Shown here piece after piece: positions 32,728-44,734 of a stretch of 64,000 nt of DNA; the first letter of the stretch is position 1; each line of letters begins with the position of its first letter. Source of the DNA: Cryptomeria japonica (taxonomy: Eukaryota; Streptophyta; Pinopsida; Cupressales; Cupressaceae). The DNA lies in NCBI RefSeq assembly GCF_030272615.1, contig NC_081407.1, forward strand, positions 440,599,213-440,663,212, read 5' to 3'. The notes beneath the pieces are model-generated. The model was not told the DNA's origin. It ran no database searches and was given only the letters and a program-made list of their open reading frames with translations. A program made the position numbers and the translations under genes.

Positions 32728-35700
32728 ATGTCTACTAATTACTTCAGGAAGGACAGTCCTAAACTTGATGGAACCAACTATGGGATATGGAAGATCAGAA
32801 TGGAGACACATCTGAATTGCATTGACAAAGACATCTGGGAAGTTACTAAGAATGGTTATACTACTGCTGTAGCTGGTCAGATTGCTCCAACTACCTTAGC
32901 TAAAGATGAAGAGAATGATTGCAAAGCAAGAGAAACACTTTTGAGCGCATTATCAGATCAACAAATCATGGGATTATCAGATAGGTCTACTGCTAAAGCT
33001 ATTTGGGATCACTTGGAAACACTGAATGAAGGAGAATCCATAGTCAAAATTGCAAAACTTGAAAGCTTCCGAGTCACGTATGAACATCTGAAAATGGAAG
33101 AAGATGAAAGGATTTCTACTTTTATGGAAAGAGTAAATGAAATTGTTTTGGGTATCAAATGTTGTGGAGGAACCCTGAGTGAGGATGAAATTGTTTCAAA
33201 AATCTTAAGAGGTTTGCCACCAGCATATAAAATGAAGGTTACTGCTATAAATGAGTTGAGAGCAATGCCTAATACATCAGTAACTAGGGATACATTGATT
33301 GGAAAACTTTTAGCTTTTGAAATTGAGGAATTTGGTCCTATTGCTACTATCAAGACTGATTTGGCCTTTAAAGCATCAACATCATCTACTCCATCATTTG
33401 ACAAATCAGACTGGAGAGCCTTTTATGCAAGAGAACTTGAAGAATCCAGAAGGGAGAATGAAGAGCTTGAAGAACTTGAAGCACTGTTTGCAAGGAAAAT
33501 GCCAAAAGGTCCAATTGGAAGTAAGTATGAAGGTAAAGTACCCTTTAAATGTTTTAACTGCAATAAGATTGGTCATATGGCTTCAAGATGCCTTGATAGA
33601 CATGCTAGACTAAGAGAAGAAGCTAGAAGAACATACAAGCCTAATCCTGAATATCAAAGATACAGATTTAAGAAGAACAAAGATAAATCTTGTTACATTG
33701 TTGATGAAGGTGTGACTGATGATTCTGATGAGGATCTAGCAGACAATGGATGGGTTTTTGTTGCTATAACAGAAGATCAACCGGCACCTACTGCTCAACC
33801 TGTACAACAAGCCCTAGCAGCTAAAGTTGAAGAAAAGGATGAATGGATTATTGACTCAGGATGCTCACATCATATGATTGGAGATAAAGGTAAATTCTTG
33901 AACTTTCAAGAATACAATGGAGGTTTAGTAAGATTTGGAGATGACAAAGCCTATTCAATCAAAGGTAAGGGTTCAATATCTCTTGATGGTAAGAATAACA
34001 CTGAAAATGTCTACTATGTTGAAGGATTAAAGCATAATCTTTTAAGTGTTGGTCAATTAGTTGAGAAGGGATTTCAGTTACAATTTAAAAATGGAAAATG
34101 TAAAATCATGAATAGAACTGGTTTGGAAATTGCCACCGATAATTAGACTAGAGGCAATATCTTTCATTTGAATAACAGTGAAAAGACATGCTTAATTGCA
34201 CATATAGATGAAAGTTGGTTATGGCATAAGAGACTATGTCATGTAAACTTTCATTGCATGGTAAAAATCAGTACTTCTAAGGTAGTTAGAGATCTACCTA
34301 AAATTGTGAAACCTCAGAATACAATTTGGAAGGAATGTCAATTTGGAAAACAAGTTAGAGCTAGTTTCAAAAGTATTCCAAAAAAATCCAATAATGCTCT
34401 TGATTTAATTCACACTGATTTATGTGGTCCAGCTAGAACTAGAAGCTTACAAGGTGATAGATATTTCATGCTAATTATTGATGATTATTCTAGAATGTGT
34501 TGGGTTACTTTTCTCAGAGAGAAATCAGAAGCACTTGGAAAGTTCAAACTATTCAAAGCAATGGTTGAAAATGAAACCGGTAAGAAAATCAAATGTTTAA
34601 GATCAGATCAAGGAGGAGAATTCACATCTAAGGACTTTAATACGTTCTGTGAAGTGAATGGAATCAGAAGATAGTTATCAGCACCTTGAACACCACAACA
34701 AAATGGAGTTGTTGAAAGGAAAAACAGAACTATCTTGGATGCAGCTAGAAGTATGTTATCAGAAGAAAATCTACCACATGTATATTGGAGAGAGGCAGTT
34801 AGCACTGATGTCTATACATTCAACAAAGTTCACATCAAAGGTGAAACCGGTAAGACCCCTCATGAACTATGGTTTGGTAAAACTCCTACTCTTAAGTATT
34901 TCAGAATTTTTGGAAGTAAATGTTATATTAGAAGAGATGAGTATATTGGAAAATTTGATCCTAGAAGTGATGAAGGAATATTTCTTGGTTATTCATCAAA
35001 GAGAAAGGCATATAGATGTTTCAATAAGAGATTGCAGAAAATTGTTGAGAGTACAAATGTAAAGATTGATGAACAATTCAGAGGAACTTCAAGGTATATA
35101 GACTCTGAACTGGTAACAGAAATTGTGACAAATGAACCTATATTGAATCCACTGGTACAGAATGAAGATCCAGTTACCCCGGTATCATCAAAAGATTCCA
35201 CAATAATCGAAGAACAACAACAAACTAAGACACCCCGGTATGTAAGATTGAATCATTCTAAAGATCAGATAATTGGAAACAAATTTAAAGGAGTTATGAC
35301 AAGAGGAAGATTGGCAAATGAAGAGGTATGTCTTATTTCTCAAATTGAACCATCATCTATCAATGAGGCATGTGAAGATAAATTTTGGATTAAAGCTATT
35401 GAAGAAGAATTAGGACAAATTGAGAAAAATAATACTTGGACATTAGTTCCTCGGCCTAAAGATAAAAATGTAATTGGAACTAAATGGGTATTTAGAAAAA
35501 AACTTAATGAAGATGGTAAGGTTGTCAGAAATAAAGCAAGACTAGTGTGTAAGGGATATTCTCAGAAAGAAGGAGTTGATTACAATGAAACCTTTGCACC
35601 GGTAGCCAGATTTGAGGCAGTTAGATTATTCTTGGCTTTTGTAGCTCACAAAGATTACAAAGTTTATCAAATGGATATTAAATGTGCATTTTTGAATGGA

Positions 35701-36881
35701 GATCTTGAAGAGGAAGTATATATTGAATAGCCGGATGGATTTTCTTTGACAGATGACAATGATATGGTTTGCAGGTTTAGAAAAGCTCTGTATGGACTGA
35801 AACAAGCCCCAAGAGCTTGGTATGCAAGGTTAGATAAGTATCTTTTGAAGATTGGTTTTACTAAAGGAAATGCAGATAGCAATTTATACTACAAAATAAC
35901 TAATGGTGACATCTTGATTATTGAAGTATTTGTTGATGATATAATCTTTGGAGGAGAAGATGGATTATGTAAGGAATTTTCTCTTGAAATGCAACAAGAA
36001 TTTGAAATGTCTATGATTGGAGAAATAAAATTCTTTTTAGGTTTGCAGATTTCTCAGACTGATAAAGGTATATTTTTTAGTCAATCCAAGTACTTGAAAG
36101 AATTACTAAAGAAATTTGGGATGGAGAACTCTAAACTGGTAAGCACACCTATGACTACAAATGACAAATTATCTCAAAGGGATGAATCTACACCTGTTAA
36201 TCCAACTAGATACAAATCTATGATAGGAGGTTTACTGTATTTGACACAAACCAGACCTGATATCATGAATGAAGTATGTATTGTTTCTAGATTTCAAAGT
36301 AATCCTAGGGAAAATCATGAATCAACAGTAAAAAGGATTTTCCGGTACTTACAAGGCACAACAAATCTTGGATTATGGTATCCTAAAGATGAAAATTTTG
36401 ATCTATGTGCATACACAGATGCAAATTGGGCAGGAGATATAGATGATAAAAAAGCACCACTGGAGGAGCATTCTTTCTTGGAAAGAGATTAGTTTCTTGG
36501 TTGAGTAAGAAACAGAGTTATACATCTTTATCAACAACAGAATCAGAATATGTTGCAGTAGCAACTAACTGTATACAGGTATTATGGCTTAAGCAAATGT
36601 TGAAAGACATAAAAGTAAAGTGCAAGGAACCTATTACTATATACTATGATAACACTACAACAATTGATATATCTAAAAATCTGGTATTACATTCTAAAAC
36701 AAAACATGTTTCTATCAAACTGAATTTTCTAAGGGAAAAAGTTGAAGAAAAGGAGATAAAAATGGTTTATGTGAATACTAAAGAACAACTTGCAGATATT
36801 TTTACAAAACCTTTGCCTAAGGAGACTTTTGAATATCTCAGAGATCAGCTTGGAGTCATACCACCACCGGTAGAGACTTAG
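32728..36881 (+). pseudogene. Copia gag-pol polyprotein, inactivated
   Basis: One long frame starts at ATG 32728. Gag includes LDGTNYGIWKIRMETHL and a zinc knuckle CFNCNKIGHMASRC (about 33550-33591). Protease has WIIDSGCSHHM (about 33844). Integrase has an HHCC region (WLWHKRLCHVNFH) and TDLCGP, DDYSR and RSDQGGEF. Reverse transcriptase has ALYGLKQAPRAWY and the active-site FVDDI (about 35929). RNase H has YTDANWAGD and TESEYVA. Stops break it at 34144 (TAG), 34672 (TAG), 34687 (TGA) and 35728 (TAG), and a frameshift lies near 36460. Coding continues in frame after each stop. Several stops sit where relatives have CAG or CGA, consistent with C-to-T decay. Confidence 0.95.
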
Positions 36882-37247
36882 ACAGTTGATGATTGTCATC
36901 AACCGACAGAATTAAATGGACAAATCTTTTATTCCGGTATTTGATGAGGAAGCTACTTCTCAGGGGGAGTAGTTGGTATATTGAATTGGTTGGTATTTTG
37001 TATGAACTTGACTTTTTGTGACTTTGGCATTTGATGTCAAAGGGGGAGAGATATCTATGGAAAAACACATTATCTTTTTGGGGAGAGATTTTGAAAAACA
37101 CATTTAAGGAGAGATTGCTATTGAAAATAATCTTTGGATAAACACATGTTACTCCCAGGGGGAGAAATGGAGATTGTTGGTTTTTGTATTTGACATTTCT
37201 ATTTTGGCACTTTGATGGTTTTTCCATCTTGTGTTGCCATCAATGCC
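36882..37247 (+). other. 3' non-coding interior of copia element
   Basis: Repeated purine tracts (CAGGGGGAGTAG near 36961, AAAGGGGGAGAGA near 37039, CAGGGGGAGAAAT near 37148) lie between the end of pol and the 3' LTR. Multiple tract-like sequences of this kind are known from some plant copia lineages. Confidence 0.7.
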
Positions 37248-37258
37248 AAAGGGGGAGA
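37248..37258 (+). other. Polypurine tract of copia element
   Basis: AAAGGGGGAGA lies immediately before the 3' LTR start TGTTGG at 37260. It would prime plus-strand synthesis. Confidence 0.85.
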
Positions 37259-37259
37259 T

Positions 37260-38307
37260 TGTTGGTATTTTGGTATGGTTTTGTCATTTATGTCAACACC
37301 TACTAATACACCTACTTTGAAGATCCAACAACATTCTCCGACAAGCAAGTAAACTGTGCAACAATTACTGGTATATGGTTCACCGACAGGATATAATGTT
37401 CACCGATACCTGGAATGATATGGAAGACACTTGGTAATGTCGAAGACATTGTGTGGACACTTTGTTTTGAAGAATTAATCATTGGTATATTCATATTTGC
37501 ATATTTGCTTTTACCGACAAATAGGTCCAGGTTATCTAGGGTTACACCGGCAGGTTTATCTTTTCCAGATCAACATGGCACGCTATGGAGATGATTTATT
37601 ATTGTTGCAAATGCATTAAGCCGACATGTTTAATCGGTTATTGCATCAAATATTATATTGTTTGTAAAATGCTTTTATTGTAATATCTTGTAGAGCTAAT
37701 CTACTAAAATTGGTCTTAGGGTATGGTATAAATGTAAGATCTTATTTGTAAGATCAAGTGTGGAATGCGAAAAAGAATTAAGTGAAGGTATATGCAAGAG
37801 ATATACATGAAGACAACATTTGAAGGTGAAGTTAGGTTTTTGTAGAAGCATATAAGCATTACATCGGTACTGAATCCAACATATGAAGATGCTATTTTAT
37901 GCAGTACATTCTTATTGGATTTAACCATCCAACTGTATTCAGTGTGACTCCCATTTTATGATTGAGTAGTGAGCTCTAGGCTGTTGGCCTTTCTGCATGT
38001 GCAGACCCCATTTATGTACACTTACTATCTGCAGTAGTGTCATCTGATTGTGGGTAAGGTTTCCCACCATGGTTTTTCCCCTTACAGGGTTTCCACGTAC
38101 AAATATTGGTGTCGTGTTGTGGATGACTTTATGTTTATGTTTCATGCGTTAATCCTTACCGGTATAGCAATTTACTGTTAACACTGTCTACCAGCATACT
38201 TAACTGGTTTATCGGTATTAAGCATTAAGTTGGTTAATTTGTTTTTGGTTTGAATTTATTAGACAACTGATTCACCCCCCCCTCTCAGTTGTCTCCGGGA
38301 CCTAACA
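37260..38307 (+). repeat. 3' LTR of copia element
   Basis: It starts TGTTGGTATTTTGG and ends GGGACCTAACA. It is collinear with the 5' LTR. Differences are mostly CCGG versus CCGA or CTGG, the pattern expected from methyl-cytosine loss. The C-run is shorter than in the 5' LTR. Confidence 0.95.
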
Positions 38308-38638
38308 TTAACACCGGTGCATTGCGTGCATTAGGTACATTCATTGCATCAAATAGAGCTAATGTATGTTCATCATTTAATTGAATATTCAATGTGGTCT
38401 CTTCTTCAATTGCATTAGGTTCATATGGTAAATCAAATGTTGTTGGTGCATCTTCATCATTTGTTTGATTATTCATTGTGATCTCTTCTTCAATTGCATT
38501 ATGTTTGTTTGGCAAATCAAATTGAGATGTTGAGGATGACGTACCTTCTTGTCCCATTGTTCTTATGTCATGTAATTTTTGCATGTGTTGCCTTTGTCTT
38601 TCCTTTTCAGCCTCTCGTTGCTTGTTCTTTCCCATCAT
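38308..38638 (-). pseudogene. Transposase-like gene, N-terminal part
   Basis: It starts at an ATG pair (MMGKNKQREAEKERQRQ), with a basic, charged N-terminus. Two tandem repeats of about 34 residues follow (FDLPNKHNAIEEE and FDLPYEPNAIEEE). The frame then reaches NAPVL, where the copia element enters. Across the insertion, VL continues directly into TPPRIIRR at 31620 with no base lost when one TTAA is removed. No stop is present in this part. Confidence 0.65.
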
Positions 38639-39000
38639 TAATATTGGTTGTCCTAAATAGAATCACTAATACATTTGGGGTCAAATTCCGATGGATGTTT
38701 CCGACAGACAAGGAGCATTGTGTGAAAATTTGATTTTTTAAAAAAAAAATGCCCATGTTCGTCGGAATTCTGATGACCTCGGGCATTTTATTAAAAAAAA
38801 AAAAACACAATGCATTTTCATTTTGAAAGCAAACCGAAGCAAGCGACAACCGTCTTGCCTCCCTGCCCCCCCCGCCGGAGCGATCTCTACACAAGCAAGG
38901 TAAGGTTTTTTTTGCAATCAAAGGAACTCTTTGTTTTTCAATGAAGGGCAACTAATTTTTTTTCGCAATCAAGGGCAACTGGTTTTTTTTTTGTGAATTA
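38639..39000 (-). promoter_or_regulatory. Upstream region of transposase-like gene
   Basis: This contains two A/T homopolymer runs, a C-run near 38867, and TTCCGACAGACAAGG and TTCGTCGGAATTC motifs on the plus strand. It is probably the 5' flank or leader of the minus-strand gene. No TATA box is certain. Confidence 0.25.
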
Positions 39001-40835
39001 ATCCATTTTGTGCATATCCTGCAATCTTAAAATTCCATGAAATGACATCTCTTTGAGGTATTCCATCATACAGTTCACATGCCATGTGTATGCTACCCCA
39101 TTTTGCGATTTTTGTTATTGGAGCATTTGCAACTAATTTCTGACAAAAAACCCCCTTCGATTATGCTTTGATGGATGTCCATACCTTGTTCCAAAGCTCC
39201 TATTTTGGCACATGCAGGGAGGATGCTGGCAAACATTGCATTGAGATAAACATGACTGTATTTCATGAGGATTTGAACTCAAAGCATTGGCACTATCACT
39301 TATGGCTATATTAGCTTTTTAAGACACTTTCATAGTGCACTTCACCTATCCTAATAATGGACTATCATGAGATTCTTAAGAATGGAAATACTCCAAACAT
39401 TCATGCCCTCTATGTTGTCATTGTGGTTTTCAATCATTGCGACTACATGCTTTTCAAGGACCAAGTAGTGTTCTTTTTTTATTGTTCTACTATGCTTCTC
39501 AAGCTGCACCAACATAGTTTTATTTAATGGCTTTGTTTTGATAGTGATTTCTCCATGGCTTCCACTGTCTTTTTCTTGGCACATTCAATGCATTGTCATC
39601 TATCATTACTATTTATTGTCCTTTTTACCTTTATTGAGGTTGTTCTCATACATGTCATTCACTTTGTCTATGAGTATATCTCAACCAATTCACTGTTGTA
39701 AGTAGAAATAAAATATTAGTCTCATCTCTTTTACTATTTTAGACCTTCATAGTAATCTTTGCAATATATCATTTCCTTCCAATTATATGGAATAATGATT
39801 TTCTTTTTATGGAATGTGATGAAGGCTTGAGTGTGTCTTCTTGAACTCACTTATTATCAGCTCCTCTATGATTACCTTAGATCTTTGTGGCTAAGAATTG
39901 TTCTTGATGAACTTATGCTCTTTATTGATTTCTTTTACTACCATTATATTATCCTAAAAAAGGCTTGTTCAATGCTCCCTTAGCATGCATGTTCTCTCTT
40001 TGTATTGATCTAGGGCTACTCATTAATGTATCTATGGATTTCCCTTATTCACTATGTTGTGACAGTCATTTGTAGATTTGGGACTATCATCTTTCATAAT
40101 TTGATGTCTTTAAGATGTGGGTACATTGCTTGACAAGAAAAGCTCAAGCATTTGTGAAGTTCAAAGAGTTTAAACCCCTTGTTGAATGGTCATCCAGTTG
40201 TTCTCTAACTGCAAAATACTCAAGTAAATGAGAAATTCACTCAAAATGGTTTATCCACAACTAAAAGAAAACAACTAACCACTACATATATGCATCAACA
40301 AAACAGTGTTGTATAGAGACCTAATCATGCCTTCATGGATATGTAGATCAAGTTCCTACATTTTGGACAAAAGCAATTCACACAATAATATATTTGTTGA
40401 ACACACCCACCACAAAGATTTGGTTATGCAATAATATATTTGTTGTTAACTTTATCATGGAGGATTTGGTTATGCTTGTTACAATCGAGTTTTGACCAAA
40501 CTAATTCTTAAATATACAAATGAAGAGTGTGGTTGGTTGGAGACTAATTACTCTTTTTAACACCATTTACAAGATCATATCTAAATCAAGTGTCTCAAGA
40601 ATTAAGCTACTACTAAGAAGATAGTTTGCCTAAAGCAAATGGGTTTCTTGGGTGGCTATTTATTGTAGATAACTTAGTTCCTTCATGAGAATCAATCAAT
40701 TTGGAACATGTATAACTCACATTTGTGACATGTCACTAATGCAATTCCTTAGTACTTGTTTGAGTACTATCTCCTCTATTGTTTTCTATCCACTTTTGTG
40801 TCCTTCTTAGAACAAATAATAGATTAATGAGAAGG
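39001..40835. other. Right arm of giant element, no gene seen
   Basis: No coding frame with recognisable motifs is seen on either strand. Confidence 0.4.
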
Positions 40836-41415
40836 TGGAAAAGGTGGATTCACCTAAGAGGGAGTGGATTTTCCCAATAATATGTTAGATTCTCCCAAGG
40901 ATGGATGGACTATACACTTGAAAGGTAGATGATTAAGGATGATGACAAGGTGAATTTTCCTTAGAATGATAGCGTTGATTTTCCTAAGAACAAGTAGATT
41001 CATGTAAACTAGAGGATACAAATTTGGACAAAATAATGGAAGGAGACTAAAACTAGATAGATTCTCCTAAATGGGAGTGTAGTCATCTAAGGATAGGAAA
41101 AATTCACCATTTGCGTAAGAAAGATGGATAAGATAAATGATTTATGTGAAATAGATTCACCTAAGAGAAAGTAGATTCACATAAGGATAGGTGGATTTTC
41201 CTAAAGATGAAGGGATAAGACTTAACAAAAAGAGGACTTAGGATGATGACAAGGAGGATTCATTTAAGGATATGGCATATTCACCTAAGGGATAGTGTAT
41301 TCTCCCAAGAATATGGAAAAATTATTGATTGGTGGAATGACATACTAGATCAAGGAATAATACAAGGGTAGATTCACCTAAATATAGGGTAAATTCAGCT
41401 AAAAGGGTACCCATG
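40836..41415 (+). repeat. Degenerate GATTCACCTAAGG minisatellite
   Basis: Words such as GGATTCACCTAAGA, AGATTCTCCCAAGGA, GGATTTTCCTAAAGA and ATTCACCTAAGGGA recur every 20-45 bp. Spacing and sequence have drifted. Confidence 0.6.
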
Positions 41416-42440
41416 AGATTGTGGTACCGAGTACCTATCTATGGATGGTGTATTTGGATACAAGTATTATGAAACCATGCTTGTGTATGATGAAACAAAG
41501 TCCAGATCTCTATTATAGGTCCAACATAATCTCTATTATTTGAGACACCATTTTATTAGCATATCCAATTAGGGTAATTTATGGGTTTAATTATGGATCA
41601 TGTTGTCTATTTCCATGCACTATTGAACTTATTTGGATGTATTGTGATTATTTTAATTTTGAAGTTATAAATAAATTATGTTTGTACCTTAGAAAGGGCA
41701 ACTCCAATTGATGTTTGGGCAGTTTATTTGAAAATTTATGGTGATTATTTCCCTATGTTATGTAATGGAGTTATTTTTACACTAAGTAATTAACTAGAAA
41801 AATGAATTTGTATTGTTGTACAAGTGTGATGAAACCATGCTTGTGTGTTTACATGTTTGTGCATCCTATTGAGAACCAACCTCGTTGTTGAGGAACTCAA
41901 TAAATGTGGTGTTAAGTAGAAGAATGGAAAACTCAAGAAGCTATGGTGACATATTGTGGCATTAGTAGGGATTATCTCTATTGACCACACCTTTCAAAGA
42001 TAGTATCCCCTAGTTCTCCTCATAGAATGGACCATTGGATGGCTCATAGTGGTATCCTATCCTACATTTATCTTGATGGCATTGCCGATAGTTGGTATGT
42101 GGTTCTTGGTACAGGTTTCCTCTTACCCTATTATCTTATTTATATCTTTGTTCCAACATGTGGAGATTGATTTTTGTCATGCTATGATGATTTTCATGTT
42201 TGCATGTGTTTTGACATTATGCAAATAGATATGATGTCACACCATACTTATGTTTTGATATAGTGTAGGTGATGGTTACATGTTGTTGATGGTAGCGATT
42301 TGGGTTCAAAGACACAATTCCACACACACACAAATATTTGAAGATGCATTTTATATTATTCCTTCTTAGTGGTGATTAGTGTTGGAAGATTTGCACACAT
42401 GTAGAGAGGAACTCATGTTAGATACAATAGGTTGTGTTTG
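41416..42440. other. Right arm of giant element, no gene seen
   Basis: No gene is seen. The phrase AAACCATGCTTGTGT occurs twice, near 41470 and 41831, which hints at a decayed duplication. Confidence 0.35.
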
Positions 42441-42805
42441 ATAACATATGAATGTGCCTCATGATGTATACATATAGCTTTGGTGTGTGACATGCATGCA
42501 CATTTTTCCATAAGACACATTGCTATGTGGCATGTGCCCTATGCATGTCTTCTTTGTGAGGCACGTTGCTATGTGCAATGTGGCCCTAGGTGTGTCTTCT
42601 CTATGAGGTGTATTGCCATGATATGTTAGGATTTGTAGTGTGCAGGCCACAAATGCATGGAAGAGGGACTATTATTATAGTCATGTTTTTTGGGCATGTA
42701 GCCTAGGCATGTCTTCTCCATTAGATACATGGCCATGCCATGTGGGAGTTTTTGTGTTCATGCCACAAATGCACACATGAGGGACTATTATTGGAGTCAT
42801 GATGA
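42441..42805 (+). repeat. Decayed repeat, CATGTCTTCTCTATGAGG-type units
   Basis: Four related units of about 60 bp carry CCTAGGCATGTCTTCTC, GAGGCACATTGCCATG and similar words. A longer duplication includes GCCACAAATGCA and GAGGGACTATTATT, which occurs at about 42665 and 42781. Confidence 0.6.
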
Positions 42806-44128
42806 ATCTTCACTCCATTTAGCCACAATTTCTAGTCGTATAGTTATGTAATGTGCACTTTTAAGGATTGTGAAGTTTCCTTCAATTATTGATGATCTCT
42901 CATCTTTGTTGCATGGGCCAACAATTTTATTTTATCTTGTTTGAATTAGTTTAATCACTATTGTGAGTTTTCTGTATTGTGTATTTATTGTGGCTATGTT
43001 TGATTTGCTATTGGAATTGAACACATTTATTTGACTTATTATTGGTACTATTTTTTCTTTCTTTCAATATTTATGATCTTTGGTAGTTTAGTGAAACTCT
43101 TGCTATTTTTAAATGTTGCCTTCTTTGTTGTGATGTGATTCCTCACCAAGATCGACGTAGATAACCTTGGATGAGTGTATATAAGGAATCAAACATTGGG
43201 AAAATTTGAGGATAGGGGTAAGTGTTTGTTGTATGGGTAGCTACGATCCACTTGTACATTCTTAGTGATTATTGACAACTATGTCTTGGAGGCTAATCCC
43301 ATTAAACAAACAAGGGGGAAGTCATACATAGTCATATGGATCCTCCCTAGTTGTGTGTGGATTCAAGACCATCATTTCATATGGTTCTTGGTTACTTTGT
43401 GAGACCATGGCATTCTCTTAGACCAATATGTGAGCCCTGTATTGTTATCCCTGCAATGTGGATGAATAAGTGTATGTTAAAATAAATGCTTTGCATGCCA
43501 TATAGTTGCATATGAGTTGTTCACATCATTAGATCATGATTTAGAATATGTGAATTCTTTTATCCATGTGAAGTCGAATGATTGATTATGAAAATGTGTT
43601 ATACATTGAAGCACAATCTGTAAGATGTTCTCTTCAAGAAAAAATATTTATGCTTTCATAGTGAAATGTTGACGAAATGGGGTCCTAGTCTAGGAAAGTA
43701 AACTACAAACTTATACAATCAAATAACCATAAAATTGAGCATTATCATTATTTTTTAAAATCAAAATTATTAAACAATCACAATAACATTGACCAAACTA
43801 ATAAGAACAACAATTCAATCATTTGAAATCATACAAAACAAAAATTTAACTTACTTCTACATATAAAATTGTCACAGAAGCACAACAACAGTTGCAGTGG
43901 GGCCTTCAATGACCTCAAAAACTTCTTTTGACGCCATTGAGGTTGTTGGACAACTAAAAGTATGTCCAAGAACTACGTACGTGGTATGTTTAGTAACCAT
44001 GTGTGTGATTTTAGTCCCTAAAAATTCTCAGCGGACCAACGTCCATATTCCTAGTATCTTGTACGTGCTTTTAACTTATCAAAACCCCATACATGTTACT
44101 TGTAGTAAATAAAATGTGAAGGAAAAGG
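42806..44128. other. Right arm, no gene; subterminal-like words near the end
   Basis: No coding gene is supported. At 43960-44100, words like ACTACGTACGTGGTATG, CAACGTCC and CTTGTACGTGC resemble the left subterminal repeats at 16.7-16.9 kb. Confidence 0.4.
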
Positions 44129-44151
44129 GAGAGAGAGAGAGAGGGGGGGTG

Positions 44152-44221
<70 letters not shown>
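44129..44221 (+). repeat. (GA)n microsatellite
   Basis: Almost pure GA for about 90 bp, interrupted once by a G-rich segment. Confidence 0.95.
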
Positions 44222-44223
<2 letters not shown>

Positions 44224-44282
44224 ATTCCATTGTCTTTTGTTTTAGAATATAATGGCAATTGAACAGGTTAAATGTTTTTCAG

Positions 44283-44645
44283 GCCATGTTTGAAGGGGAT
44301 CTGATGGTTCAAAAGAAAGGAGTGATTGTGATAAAGGAGGTGGGAAATAATATTATTATGTTCCAAGTGGTATATAACAAGATGGATAAATAAAATATAG
44401 CGATGAAAGAGGTGGGAGGAGAAAATATTGTGTTTCAGGTTGCAGGTTTCATGGAGAACAAAAGAGTAGAAGTGATAGTGGAGGAGGTAGGAGGAGAAAG
44501 CTTGAAAGTGTTTCTGAATTTTCTCTACACAAGAAAAGTGGGTGATAATGAAATTTTTCCCAATTATAAACAACTTGTGAGGCTTGCAGCCAATTTTCAG
44601 ATAAAGAAGTTGTTTACCAAGTTGAATTTGTGTATGGATGGGGAA
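44283..44645 (+). pseudogene. Captured BTB/POZ domain gene fragment
   Basis: A splice-acceptor-like TTTTTCAG precedes AMFEGDLMVQKKGVIVIKEV, the middle of a BTB/POZ domain. After a TAA at 44391 the same frame continues with MKEVGGENIVFQVAGFMENK, then GGESLKVFLNFLYTRKVGDN and LVRLAANFQIKKL, the typical BTB C-terminal half. KEVG..I.FQV appears twice, so part of the domain is duplicated. The N-terminal half is missing, and the frame runs into minisatellite DNA. BTB proteins are often CUL3 adaptors. This fragment appears to be host DNA carried in the element. Confidence 0.65.
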
Positions 44646-44734
44646 TGGAGGAAGGGAGAGAGGGGGAGCATGCTAGTTTATTATTTTGTAAGCACCATTG
44701 GTACTGCTTTTAATATTGTAATAATGGTTCATCT

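Larger units (their letters stand above)
31621..38307 (+). mobile_element. Ty1/copia LTR retrotransposon, 6.7 kb
   Basis: Two LTRs of about 1.05 kb flank a gag-pol interior in copia order (gag, protease, integrase, reverse transcriptase, RNase H). TTAA flanks both sides (31617-31620 and 38308-38311). The 5' LTR lacks its first seven bases relative to the 3' LTR, so the left junction has a small deletion. Its target was the coding sequence of the minus-strand transposase gene. The LTRs are clearly more alike than those of the gag-only element, which implies a later insertion. Confidence 0.95.

Noticed and set aside
33009..35201. Minus-strand and shifted frames within copia gag-pol
   Set aside because: Antisense or out-of-frame shadows of a clearly coding region.
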